64,000 nucleotides of DNA from an uncultured Oscillospiraceae bacterium. Its GTDB lineage: Bacteria; Bacillota; Clostridia; Oscillospirales; Oscillospiraceae. Positions 51,095 to 59,608 of the stretch are shown in pieces. Position 1 is the first letter of the stretch. Every line of letters starts with the position of its first letter. Location of the stretch: NCBI GenBank assembly GCA_947627285.1, contig CANQVL010000001.1:62001-126000 (forward strand), read 5' to 3'. The position numbers and the translations under genes were made by a program. The notes beneath the pieces are model-generated. The model had not been told where the DNA came from, did no database searches, and was given only the letters and a program-made list of their open reading frames with translations.

Positions 51095-54000
51095 ATGAGA
51101 AGAATATTTTCAATTCTGCTGGCACTTTCAATGCTCCTGACGCTGGCGCCCATCGCGTTCGCCGAGAATGAAGCGGGACCGGCAGCGGCAAATTTGCAGT
51201 TAACAAGCGATGATGTAAACGTTGAAGACGTTGAAGATGTGTATCTTACTTTTAATTTTATAATATCTGAAGATAGCGGATTTATATCAATAGACTATAC
51301 AAATAAGCATTTCCCAGCGATAAATGCTCCAGAATGTGAATATCTCAAAAAAAATGGTGCTTCACTGACGGTGACAAAGCCGGATGATGTAATAGATGAT
51401 GATAAATATTATGTATGTGCAGGCTTCATTGCCAGCTCAAAATATTTTGATTCAAGCAAGCTTGCGCTTGCGGACAGTACGAAAGAGGAAAATATTCAAA
51501 AGTTTAATGATTCTGAGAGCGTTACAGTTACATTAACAAATGAAGATGTGTTTCAGTTTCCTTGGGGCTCGGAAATTGATGTTGCGTTTTTCTGGAAGGA
51601 AACCGAAAAGACATCCTATGAAATTACCTACGACTTTACGGGTCCCAACAACTCCGAATCCTACCCCGTGATAGCCAAGTTCAGCCCGAATGCCATGAGA
51701 ATTACCGAAATGAGCTCGGTCGGATTCTTCACTGTCACTCAGGATGAGGAATGGACGAACCTCATAAGGTACGACGGCGATGATGTAGAAGAAATCGAGT
51801 ACCATACGGACAGCCCTGGCGGTAAAGTAGTGCCCAGCACCGAGGCGCAGGAGCTTGCCGTTAAAATAGAAAACAATCAGATCAAAGTGAAATGCTTCGA
51901 GGGGACATCAAGCTCACTGCCGAAGATGGCCCAGCACAGAATGCCCATGGGTCATGTTATGGCGCGACATCATTTCTATCCCGTCATCGGCTATGTCGCC
52001 CGGGAAAAAACCGATATCGGATACAAATATTACCGCCTTGCGGGTTGGTCGGTTGGCGATAGCAAAGCAAAGGACGTTGACGGCATTTACGGCTCCTATG
52101 AACCTGATAGCGCAACAACTCTTAAGGCATATTGGGAGGAAATCACGCTGACCGATACCGCGGCAGACGCGCCCGAATTTCCCCTGCTTTCCAAAAATCA
52201 GGTCGCCGGCGGCGAGGTTTACCTTAAGCTTGAGCAGAAAGCGAAGAACGACAGCGTTTTCCAAACCGGAAGTTCAAATATCGGTTCCGATGGGGAATTG
52301 GATTACGGAGTAACCATTAAAGCGTCCGATTTCCTTAAGACGATTGAATCCACGTATTTTAAGTGGACAGATGAAAAGTTTGCCGTTATGAAGCTCAATG
52401 TTCACCTTGACAGCAAGCTTGCTCCGGCGGTGGACACGGACGGCTTTACCACGTTTAACATCAGTGGTGGCTCCCCCTTCCTCAAGCCCACGGGGGTGGA
52501 AATAAACAGCGAAGCCCTGGGCGCCGACAAAGTGAACACGGAAAGCGGATTTAAGCTTAAGGCTAAGCTTGACAACGCAAAGGATTTCACGCTTGTATTT
52601 GCCTGGAGCAGACAGCCACTCAATGATTTTCAGATCCAAATACCCACAAAGGCAGTTGAAGGTCAGGTTGGCACAGTGTCGGGCACAAAGGTCAGCGCCG
52701 AATTTGCTTTCAATTTTGCGGAAGCTACCGGCACCAAAACATTAGCCGCAGTTGAACCGGAACAGCTGGCACGGTATCTTTTAGCTTTAGACGAGACTTG
52801 GAATCAGTATTATTATGGAGAAAATAACGCCGAAGCGTCGCTGGAAAAGACGCTTCAAGCCGCGAAAAACATTGAGGAACAGCTGAAAAATGTTGTCTTT
52901 GATGATTCCAATACTCTCCGGGCCGAGATCAGCGAGAAGTTAAACGGACTGACGCTTGACAAGGACGAGTTTACCGTCAACGTTGGCGATTCCGAGACTG
53001 TTAACCCGATTTTTGACCCGAGTTCCGTTACCAACAAGTATGTGACCTGGTCTGTGGATGAAGCCGGAAAAGACATCGTCAGCATATCCAATGGCAAGAT
53101 TACCGGCGTCAAGCCCGGTAAAGCCACCGTCACCTGTACATCGGTCCTCGACGCGGAAAAGACAGCCACGGTGGAGGTCACCGTAAACGGTCTGATCATC
53201 GTAGAGCCGACGCCCGGCGGAACCGTAACCGTGGATAAGACTTCGGCGACAAAGGACGAGGCCGTAACCGTTACTGTCACGCCCGAAACCGGATTTAATC
53301 TGGTAGACGGTACGTTAAAGGTCACCGGCGTGGAAGAGCTCACCAATAACGAGGATGGTACATACACCTTTAAAATGCCGGAAACCTCTCCTGTTTATAT
53401 TGGCGCGGCATTTATTAACGAAGAGAATACTGTTGTAAATTCGACTACAACGGAAGTCAGCGTAGATGAAAATAGTGGTGTAGGTAAGTATGCTAACAAA
53501 GGTAACATTGAAGTAAAGCTGAGCGAGGATGCTGTCAACGAACTGGTCGATTCAATTGACCCGACGACATACTCCGCCGAAGCTGCAAAAGCTGCTTTGA
53601 GTGAGAAAAGCGTTGATACTGAAAGCGGTACTGTTTATCGCCACATTCAAACCAAGGCAGATGTAACTGTGAAGAATCTTGAAAAGATGGGGTCTGCCCT
53701 CGGTCATGGAAAGCTGACCATTGACATTGAGTTCAAGTACCGTGTAGTTGCCTCGACAGTGGAAAAACCGGGGGATATAAAAATTGATGATGAAACCGGT
53801 AGGAACGCGGTCGTTATGAATGAGCAGGGCGATGATGACGGGTGGAAGATTTACAAAACCAACCACCGCGCAAACATTGTTGTTCCGCTTGCTGACAGTG
53901 ACCTTTTAATTGGCAAACCTGGCGATTGGGTAAAGGCTGTGCATATCCACGAGGGGATTGACTACACAAAATATCTCCAGATCCAGCCGGACGGAACCGT

Positions 54001-55201
54001 AGTCTATCTCAACGACGGAGAAGGAAATTCCATTTATACTTTTGAAGCTGTTCGCGGAGTTAAAGATATTCTGTTTGACAACAGAGGCACCTATTACGAT
54101 ATTGATTTTGTGCCTGACCCCGACAAATCCACATACTCTTTTGCGGTAAGCAGTGATGTGGACAGCCTTACGATGACCCCTCAGTTTTCGTCAGCCAATA
54201 CGAGCGGTCTGGTAAATTATTGCTCCGTGACGTTCAACGGTACGCCAATACCCTCCGACAGCCAAAACGACCCAATTTACACTTTGCCGCTGGTCAATGG
54301 CAAAGTGAACACCGTTGAGTTCAAATTTGATCTAAATAACGATCACCAGACCTTCACCGTCAACATCACCCGCGGCACGCCGTACAACCCCGCCCCGACC
54401 CCCTCCACCTACTCCATAAAAACCGAGGCGGTGGAGAACGTAACGGTTGAAACCTCCGCCACCACCGCCACAGCGGGCACAGAGATCACCGTCACCGTGA
54501 CCCCCGCCGAGAATTACCACGTCTCCGGCGTCGCCGTCACCGCCTCCAACGGCGCGGCTGTTGAGGTCACGGACAATGAGGACGGGACTTACAGCTTCAA
54601 AATGCCCGCCTCCAACGTCACTGTCAAGGCTGAGGTCTACGAGTGCCCGTCTATGGCGTTCCCCGACATTGACCTTGCACAGTGGTATCACCCCTACACC
54701 GACTACGCCATAAGCCACGGCCTGATGGAGGGCACCGGCGTTGGCTTCGAGCCCGAAACGCTCGTCACCCGCGCGGAGATGGCGGGTATCCTCTGGAACC
54801 TTGAGGGTCAACCCGAGGTCGAAGCCGAGATCCCCTTCCCCGACGTGCCCGAGGACGAGTGGTATACCGAGGCGATCCGCTGGGCGGCGAGCGTGGGCAT
54901 AATCAAGGGCTACGACACCGGCAAATTCGGACCCAATGACACCATCACCCGCGAGCAGATGGCGACAATGCTCTACAACTACGAGCAGAAGCTGGGCACC
55001 GGCGGATTCGCGGAGGACGAGACATTTGACCTGACCTTTGACGACGCCGACCAGATCTCCGACTGGGCAAGCGAGGCGGTAGCCTGGTGCGCCATGAAGG
55101 AGGTCATCAAGGGCGACAATAACAAATTTAACCCCTCCGGCCTATCCCAGAGAGCCCAACTCGCCACCATCCTGGCCCTCTACGACCAGCTCGCGAAGTA
55201 A
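51095..55201 (+). CDS. Large secreted surface protein with Ig-like and SLH domains
   Basis: Secreted 1368-residue protein. Signal peptide 1-23 (..LTLAPIAFA). Residues 25-620 are unrecognised beta-rich sequence. A Big_2-type Ig domain follows at about 625-700 (VNVGDSETV.., ITGVKPGKATVTCTS). Next are repeats of the type GTVTVDKTSATKDEAVTVTVTPETGFNL..NNEDGTYTFKMPE, seen near 710-770 and again near 1110-1180. Three C-terminal SLH domains (about 1186-1368; FPDIDLAQWYHPYTDYAISHGL, FPDVPEDEWYTEAIRWAASVGII, ITREQMATMLYNYEQ) bind cell-wall polymer. The ATG follows AAAGGAGGTTATTATTT. The first half is more AT-rich than its neighbours. No good promoter points at it in this orientation, so it may be phase-variably off. 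Confidence 0.9.
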   Translation: MRRIFSILLALSMLLTLAPIAFAENEAGPAAANLQLTSDDVNVEDVEDVYLTFNFIISEDSGFISIDYTNKHFPAINAPECEYLKKNGASLTVTKPDDVIDDDKYYVCAGFIASSKYFDSSKLALADSTKEENIQKFNDSESVTVTLTNEDVFQFPWGSEIDVAFFWKETEKTSYEITYDFTGPNNSESYPVIAKFSPNAMRITEMSSVGFFTVTQDEEWTNLIRYDGDDVEEIEYHTDSPGGKVVPSTEAQELAVKIENNQIKVKCFEGTSSSLPKMAQHRMPMGHVMARHHFYPVIGYVAREKTDIGYKYYRLAGWSVGDSKAKDVDGIYGSYEPDSATTLKAYWEEITLTDTAADAPEFPLLSKNQVAGGEVYLKLEQKAKNDSVFQTGSSNIGSDGELDYGVTIKASDFLKTIESTYFKWTDEKFAVMKLNVHLDSKLAPAVDTDGFTTFNISGGSPFLKPTGVEINSEALGADKVNTESGFKLKAKLDNAKDFTLVFAWSRQPLNDFQIQIPTKAVEGQVGTVSGTKVSAEFAFNFAEATGTKTLAAVEPEQLARYLLALDETWNQYYYGENNAEASLEKTLQAAKNIEEQLKNVVFDDSNTLRAEISEKLNGLTLDKDEFTVNVGDSETVNPIFDPSSVTNKYVTWSVDEAGKDIVSISNGKITGVKPGKATVTCTSVLDAEKTATVEVTVNGLIIVEPTPGGTVTVDKTSATKDEAVTVTVTPETGFNLVDGTLKVTGVEELTNNEDGTYTFKMPETSPVYIGAAFINEENTVVNSTTTEVSVDENSGVGKYANKGNIEVKLSEDAVNELVDSIDPTTYSAEAAKAALSEKSVDTESGTVYRHIQTKADVTVKNLEKMGSALGHGKLTIDIEFKYRVVASTVEKPGDIKIDDETGRNAVVMNEQGDDDGWKIYKTNHRANIVVPLADSDLLIGKPGDWVKAVHIHEGIDYTKYLQIQPDGTVVYLNDGEGNSIYTFEAVRGVKDILFDNRGTYYDIDFVPDPDKSTYSFAVSSDVDSLTMTPQFSSANTSGLVNYCSVTFNGTPIPSDSQNDPIYTLPLVNGKVNTVEFKFDLNNDHQTFTVNITRGTPYNPAPTPSTYSIKTEAVENVTVETSATTATAGTEITVTVTPAENYHVSGVAVTASNGAAVEVTDNEDGTYSFKMPASNVTVKAEVYECPSMAFPDIDLAQWYHPYTDYAISHGLMEGTGVGFEPETLVTRAEMAGILWNLEGQPEVEAEIPFPDVPEDEWYTEAIRWAASVGIIKGYDTGKFGPNDTITREQMATMLYNYEQKLGTGGFAEDETFDLTFDDADQISDWASEAVAWCAMKEVIKGDNNKFNPSGLSQRAQLATILALYDQLAK

Positions 55202-55284
55202 CTTAGCTTTCTTCCATATCACCTCAATTCCCACCCCCGGGCCGGTGAAATTCCGGTCCGGGGGCACGGGGAAGACAAACCTCA

Positions 55285-55313
55285 CGCCCCGCGCCATCCG
55301 GCGCGGGGCGTTT
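55285..55313 (+). terminator. Terminator-like hairpin after the SLH gene
   Basis: CGCCCCGCGCC/GGCGCGGGGCG with a 4-base loop, followed by only TTT. A second strong hairpin, CCCCCGG.../...CCGGGGG, lies at about 55234-55263. Confidence 0.6.
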
Positions 55314-55345
55314 CACTCTGCCTCAGATTTTTTCCCTGTGATATT

Positions 55346-55588
55346 TCACTTCAGCAGATTTTTAGCCACGGACAGCGCGGCGTAGTCCCCCAGCTGCTCC
55401 CCCAGTCCGGCGGGCGCCACCTCGCATACCTGCCTCGTATAATAAAGCGCCTCCCGCTGTCCCGGTGCCAGAATCAAGGTCGTCCTTCCCGCCGCCGTCC
55501 ACTCCCTCAGCCTCGGGACCGCCGCGCGCGCAATACCGCCTCCGCTGCAAAAGTCTTCAAATGAGCCCCTTACGATTTTCTGTGCCAA
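55346..55588 (-). CDS. Possible small protein, unrecognised
   Basis: An 80-codon frame from a TTG at 55588 with AGGGGG eight bases upstream. The product (MAQKIVRGSFEDFCSGGGIA.., TTLILAPGQREALYYTRQV) has even composition but matches no family I know. Its start overlaps a gene fragment on the other strand, so it may be chance. Low confidence. Confidence 0.25.
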   Translation of the reverse strand: MAQKIVRGSFEDFCSGGGIARAAVPRLREWTAAGRTTLILAPGQREALYYTRQVCEVAPAGLGEQLGDYAALSVAKNLLK

Positions 55589-55727
55589 CGTCTTGCCCCC
55601 TATCTCGGGCTTGAGAAAGCAACGTCAGCGGTCCGCCAGCATATTGACGCGGCGTTGAGCACCCTCCTGTCCTCCGGAAGGCTCAGAGAGGCCGACGGGA
55701 AGACATTTCTCAGTGAAGCGCAATGAC
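55565..55727 (+). pseudogene. 3' fragment of a winged-helix (DUF3320-like) helicase-type gene
   Basis: An open stretch of 53 codons that lacks any start: APYDFLCQRLAPYLGLEK, ATSAVRQHIDAALSTLLSSG, then RLREADGKTF. It resembles the C-terminal winged helix (DUF3320) of large DUF4011-type helicase proteins. The upstream part is gone: a stop at 55562 closes the frame. It ends seven bases from the GmrSD-like stop, so that gene may have been inserted next to older debris. Confidence 0.4.
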
Positions 55728-55733
55728 CGATAT

Positions 55734-57836
55734 TCATCCTTCCGATTCCTCCCCGTCATCGCCAGCCTCCGCAATGATGCTGAAGCTGAACTGATCCTCC
55801 GGTACTTCGTACTCCGACAGAAGCTTTGCTATGAAGCGGACGCAGGACGCCGCCGAAAGGTTCAATTCAACATATACATCCTCCGCCGCCTTTTGCGGTA
55901 ATCTCATATCCTTACCGTCCGTATTGATATGGATGTGTCCATTCTTAGTGGTGCTAAAGGTAAATCCTTCACGCGCCAGCTCCGCCAGCTTCCCTGGCGT
56001 TCTTTTTTCCAGTATCTTTATCACGTCCAGAAGCATCAGAGCAAAATAGTTTTGCCTGTACGTCTCACCCAGCAGCTTAAATGAAACAAGCCGCTTGCCG
56101 GTAACGCTGTCATGGTCTTTCACAGAGCACGTCAAAACATATTCAAATTCGATTGAATCGTCCACAACACGCTGAATGCTGTATCTCTGCTTGACGATAC
56201 CCGCAAGGCGTTTTCCCCGCGCTTTGATGGCGTCGATATCCCACCTGTCTACTGCGTCCTTGCCAATGATTTCTTTGTTTAGAACCGACGCTTTGGAATT
56301 TTCTTCGATTATCTTTTTCTTTTCCTCAAAGCTCTTGTTTGAAAGCTCAGAATTGTATCCCGTGACCGAGAGGTTACCCAATGTGTGCAGATACTCCTCA
56401 TGGTCCTCCACAGAAATATAGTTCCAGTCAGCGGTTAGGGTCTGAGGCATAATGTGTTCTACAGTCAGACCGGCTGTGCTGATTTTCTCTTTGCCGTCAC
56501 CATTTTCGATGTCTGTCAGCAAAAACCGGCAAATGGCCAGGTTCCCGTATATGTTGGCAGTTTGAAGCGCCCGTTCAAACTCCGCCTCAGAGGGCACCGC
56601 GTCTTTTGTGTTGACGGTAAAGAGGAATTTATTGATGGCTTCGTAATACTTCTTCTTATTGGCTTCCACCTTGAAAACGCGGTTGTAGAGGTAGATAAAA
56701 AGTCCCCTCAATGTGTTGGACGGCACGCCGCATACAAGGCGCCGCAGAAGATATGACAGAATAAATTGAAGAACATCTTCAACAACCTTTTCATCGATCG
56801 TCCCCTGATGATAATCGTCAAACACATGGAGCAAAAACGGGTAGCAGGTCGTTTGGTTCAAAAGTCTCAGCCGCTTCAGGAGGTTGTTGATTCTATCGGA
56901 ATACTCATCATTTCCATAGACGAACGCCTTGAAGATATCCGCGTAGTATTTGAGCTCCTTCAGAATTCCCTCATGTGTATACCTGTTGTCCTTGAAATAC
57001 TTTACAAATCTGCCGTACAACTGCCGGGAGTTGACGGGAGTGCCTGTCTTATACAGGATATACTGCATGAAGAACTGGTCAAGATTTGAGTAGTCCGTCT
57101 TGTTTCTCAGCGCCTTCTCAATATACAGCCAGTAATCCTCATACAGCTTTTCCTGGTCATCCGCGTTCATCAGGAGGAAATTGCGTATGAGATCGGCGTT
57201 GGAAAGCTCAAGGCCGGTGGAATTGATACTCTCGAAGATGACCTGCGGGTCATCTTCGCCTTTGGTAAGCACGATCTCCACCATCTCAAGCTTTGTCAGC
57301 GCGTCAAGAATCTGAGCGCAGCTTATTCCTTTCGCACACCACTTTTCAAAGCGTTCCTTGCACCGCGTATAGTTCTGCCAGAGATAATTCTCCTCGTCCA
57401 TCTCGTCAATTTTGCCGTCGAGCATAAGAAGGAACTGCTCATTATCGGACTTTACGGGCTTCAGCTTAACTTTGTATTTCTCATCGCAGAAGCGGTTGCA
57501 CAGGTACTGCTCCTCAATTTCCTGATAGGAGCTGTCACCTGTCTCTCTGGCCTGCTGGGCAAGGGCCTTTAGGATGATCATAAGCGTAGTCAGTCTCTGC
57601 TGACCGTCAATGATTATGTACTCCTGAAGCGTAAAGCCTCCGTCCCCAGCCGCCATAAACACGATCGTTCCAAGAAAGTGCTTCTCCCCGGTTTCCATGA
57701 TGGTCCCGATATCCTCCAACAGTCTGTCAACATTGGACTCTGACCAGTCATAGTTTCGCTGATAAACAGGTATCTTAAACAGCACCTTGTTTGTGCCTAT
57801 AAAATCTCTCAGCATCCAAAGCTTATGCGCATCCAT
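55734..57836 (-). CDS. GmrSD-like modification-dependent restriction enzyme (DUF262 + DUF1524)
   Basis: Single-chain type IV restriction-type nuclease of 700 residues. The N-terminal DUF262 (GmrS-like, NTP-using) has IPVYQRNYDW (23-32), HFLGTIV and IIIDGQQRLTTLM (75-87). Around residue 462 begins the DUF1524 HNH nuclease (GmrD-like): LTVEHIMPQTL, LHTLGNLSVTGYNSELSNKSFEEKK. A C-terminal beta/alpha extension (about 560-690; DSVTGKRLVSFKLLGETYRQNYFALMLLDVIKIL) is an added domain seen in some members. Known relatives cut phage DNA with modified (glucosylated or methylated) cytosine. The ATG follows AGGAGGCTGCTC. It stands in a region of gene debris just before a type I restriction system. Confidence 0.9.
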   Translation of the reverse strand: MDAHKLWMLRDFIGTNKVLFKIPVYQRNYDWSESNVDRLLEDIGTIMETGEKHFLGTIVFMAAGDGGFTLQEYIIIDGQQRLTTLMIILKALAQQARETGDSSYQEIEEQYLCNRFCDEKYKVKLKPVKSDNEQFLLMLDGKIDEMDEENYLWQNYTRCKERFEKWCAKGISCAQILDALTKLEMVEIVLTKGEDDPQVIFESINSTGLELSNADLIRNFLLMNADDQEKLYEDYWLYIEKALRNKTDYSNLDQFFMQYILYKTGTPVNSRQLYGRFVKYFKDNRYTHEGILKELKYYADIFKAFVYGNDEYSDRINNLLKRLRLLNQTTCYPFLLHVFDDYHQGTIDEKVVEDVLQFILSYLLRRLVCGVPSNTLRGLFIYLYNRVFKVEANKKKYYEAINKFLFTVNTKDAVPSEAEFERALQTANIYGNLAICRFLLTDIENGDGKEKISTAGLTVEHIMPQTLTADWNYISVEDHEEYLHTLGNLSVTGYNSELSNKSFEEKKKIIEENSKASVLNKEIIGKDAVDRWDIDAIKARGKRLAGIVKQRYSIQRVVDDSIEFEYVLTCSVKDHDSVTGKRLVSFKLLGETYRQNYFALMLLDVIKILEKRTPGKLAELAREGFTFSTTKNGHIHINTDGKDMRLPQKAAEDVYVELNLSAASCVRFIAKLLSEYEVPEDQFSFSIIAEAGDDGEESEG

Positions 57837-57995
57837 GAGCAGCCTCCTAGAACAATATAATTAATGGAATAACCGATTACATCCATTATCATCATAACAC
57901 AATAGTTCTTTTGATAACAGCATTTTATTGCCTGATTTTCCGGAAATACTCGTAAAGCGCATCAAGGGCGTCGGCATGTAAAACGCGATTGGGCG

Positions 57996-58293
57996 ATGCC
58001 AAAATCAAAAACAAATCAAAAAGAATTACCTCAAACAGGTGCATTTCAATGACGCCTCCATTGGCAGTGGTTTTATGAAAGGAATAGTGTTTTATAACAG
58101 CGCGGTTTCGCGTCCAGATTTGGTATTGCCGGACGGAAATGCACTGGGCGGGCTTCACTGCGAAGACTGCATAGAAGTCATAATAGATGGCGCGCCCCAA
58201 ATTGAGCGGATTGAAATGGACGAGGATTGGTTTGTCATCATTTATTGCATACCATGCGGGATTCCATACGGCCAGACTATAAAATTTCTATGA
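57996..58293 (+). pseudogene. DUF5348-like small protein, frameshifted
   Basis: The first 18 codons (MPKSKTNQKELPQTGAFQ) stop at TGA (58050). The rest continues in another frame: DASIGSGFMKGIVFYNSAV, then LPDGNALGGLHCEDCIEVII, and RIEMDEDWFVI. The joined product fits DUF5348, a small family common on Clostridia conjugative and integrative elements (LHCGD.IEV and RIEM motifs). One indel near 58045-58050 would restore it. Alternatively, a GTG at 58039 could start a shorter protein. It suggests a mobile-element origin for this stretch. Confidence 0.45.
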
Positions 58294-58299
58294 GCGGTT

Positions 58300-58480
58300 G
58301 GAGAAGCAGGGCAGGATGGTCTCACCGTCCATGCGCTCCGGGGGGCCGTCAGGCCCAGCAGAATCTTGGGTTTATAGTACGCCAGAGGAGTCGGCAGGTC
58401 GAGTCGGGATCCGGCGCCTGAACCGCCTGTAGTCCAGCGCCGACACCACCGTCTTCCCGGTGCCCGTGGTGCCGCATGGT
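58300..58480 (-). pseudogene. Helicase fragment with Walker A motif
   Basis: On the minus strand the sequence reads GTTGTGKTVVSALDYRRF, the ATP-binding P-loop and following helix of a superfamily-2 helicase (DUF3427-type helicases have TGTGKT..A.DY.RF). The frame breaks within about 25 codons and no complete gene remains. It is debris of a larger gene. Confidence 0.5.
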
Positions 58481-58559
58481 CACTCAAATATATTGGGATG
58501 ATGAGAATGCTATAGCTGACGGGAGCCGAACCGCGTCGGTTTTCGCCGGCGGATTTCCG

Positions 58560-58717
58560 TCCGTGCGGTGTCAAAGCCCTTGACAATACGCGAGTATTCC
58601 CTGCGGGCTTTTCCTTGCCCGAACGAAAATCCGCTCGCCGAAAACTGCTTCGCACTCCAGGGTCGCTATTTTCGAGTGATTTTCGTTGAGGCGGAGGAAG
58701 CCTTGCTGACGCAAGGC
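58560..58717. other. Non-coding stretch upstream of the palindrome
   Basis: No supported gene. The sequence holds short inverted pieces (CCCTGCGGGC, GCGACCCTGGAGTGCGAAGC on the reverse strand) that look like a dispersed repeat or an old RNA element. Together with the adjacent palindrome it spans about 200 bases without coding signal. Confidence 0.3.
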
Positions 58718-58773
58718 GCAGCCTGTCGACAAACCCACCCCGGGGTATAGGGGTGGGTTGGTCGACAGGCTGC
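58718..58773. repeat. Large two-layer palindrome
   Basis: GCAGCCTGTCGAC (58718-58730) and GTCGACAGGCTGC (58761-58773) enclose a second inverted pair, ACCCACCCC (58733-58741) and GGGGTGGGT (58750-58758). A CCTTG...CAAGG hairpin precedes it, and CCCCCGG.../CCGGGGG (58774-58792) follows. It could be a dispersed palindromic element, a transposon end or a structured RNA. Confidence 0.6.
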
Positions 58774-58890
58774 CCCCCGGCATAGCCGGGGGTTCATGTG
58801 ACACAATAGAAAACCATGATCGTCTCTCCCTTCTCTTTTTTATTATCACAACAGCTCTTTGATACTTCGGATTTGATTATATACACCGTT

Positions 58891-59142
58891 TTACTCTTTG
58901 TCAATCCTTCCCCGGTAGACTGCCATGGGCCGGACGACGGAGAGGCAAGCCCGGCTGTCGCCGCCGGAATACATATAGATGCGCTTTTTTATGTACTCCG
59001 CCAGATCCAGAAGCCTTCCGTCTGCCCCGCGCAGAGATCCAAAGTGCCTGACGGGTTCGTCCAGGATCTTCAGTTCCCGGTCACATGTCTCCGGCAGCTC
59101 CCCACTTTCCGGAGCCTCGTCCTCGATTTTGTAAAACCGCAT
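58891..59142 (-). pseudogene. Fragment of a WYL-domain transcriptional regulator
   Basis: An 83-codon frame starting MRFYKIEDEAPESGELPE (ATG at 59142 after GGGGGAACGAAA). The stretch LLDLAEYIKKRIYMYSGGD matches the C-terminal (WCX) part of WYL regulators, where a YMYSG is characteristic. The N-terminal helix-turn-helix and the WYL core are absent. Probably a remnant; a small free-standing protein cannot be ruled out. Confidence 0.5.
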
Positions 59143-59223
59143 TTTCGTTCCCCCCATGTGCCTCAAAGCATAGACGGAGGGAGTGAGTTTGTATTGGTTT
59201 GTGTCTGTTATTGCCAGAAACTG

Positions 59224-59252
59224 TTGATTTTTGAACTAAGATGTGATATAAT
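59224..59252 (+). promoter_or_regulatory. Promoter of the type I restriction-modification operon
   Basis: TTGATT (59224-59229), 17 bases, TATAAT (59247-59252), reading into the small HTH gene and hsdM. Confidence 0.78.
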
Positions 59253-59307
59253 ATAACAACGATCGTAGTTGAAAACAAGACATTTAAGATATCCGGAGGT
59301 AACTGAA

Positions 59308-59529
59308 TTGGGTAACGAGAACATCGAAAAATGGTCAACATTAAAAGAAGTCCAAGCATACCTTGGCGTTGGCAGAGAAACCATTTTGCAGTGGATTGCT
59401 AAAAGAAACATGCCAGCCTATAAAGCGGGCAAGCTGTGGAAGTTCAAGCTGTCAGAGGTGGACGATTGGATCCGTTCCGGCGGCGCCGCCGATGGCAAAG
59501 CTGATGATAAAGAAGACAAGGCCGAATGA
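59308..59529 (+). CDS. Small excisionase-type helix-turn-helix DNA-binding protein
   Basis: MerR/excisionase-like DNA-binding protein of 73 residues. The core STLKEVQAYLGVGRETILQWIAKRNMPAYKAGKLWKFKLSEVDDWI is the HTH_17 fold. The true start is the TTG at 59308, because GGAGGT lies eight bases upstream; the earlier TTG at 59269 has none. It is the first gene of the restriction-modification operon and may regulate it, a common arrangement. The acidic tail (ADDKEDKAE) is unstructured. Confidence 0.85.
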   Translation: MGNENIEKWSTLKEVQAYLGVGRETILQWIAKRNMPAYKAGKLWKFKLSEVDDWIRSGGAADGKADDKEDKAE

Positions 59530-59608
59530 GTCCGTTTTATGGGACAGCATATTTGGTACGATCATAATGTTTTAATGCCGAGTTCAGTGTCAATAGGGGA
59601 AAAACTGT

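Noticed and set aside
57925..58200. Minus-strand 91-codon frame
   Set aside because: No ribosome site or motif; it is opposite the DUF5348-like sequence.
58816..59256. Plus-strand 146-codon frame
   Set aside because: The opposite strand carries the WYL-like fragment with a recognisable motif and a ribosome site.
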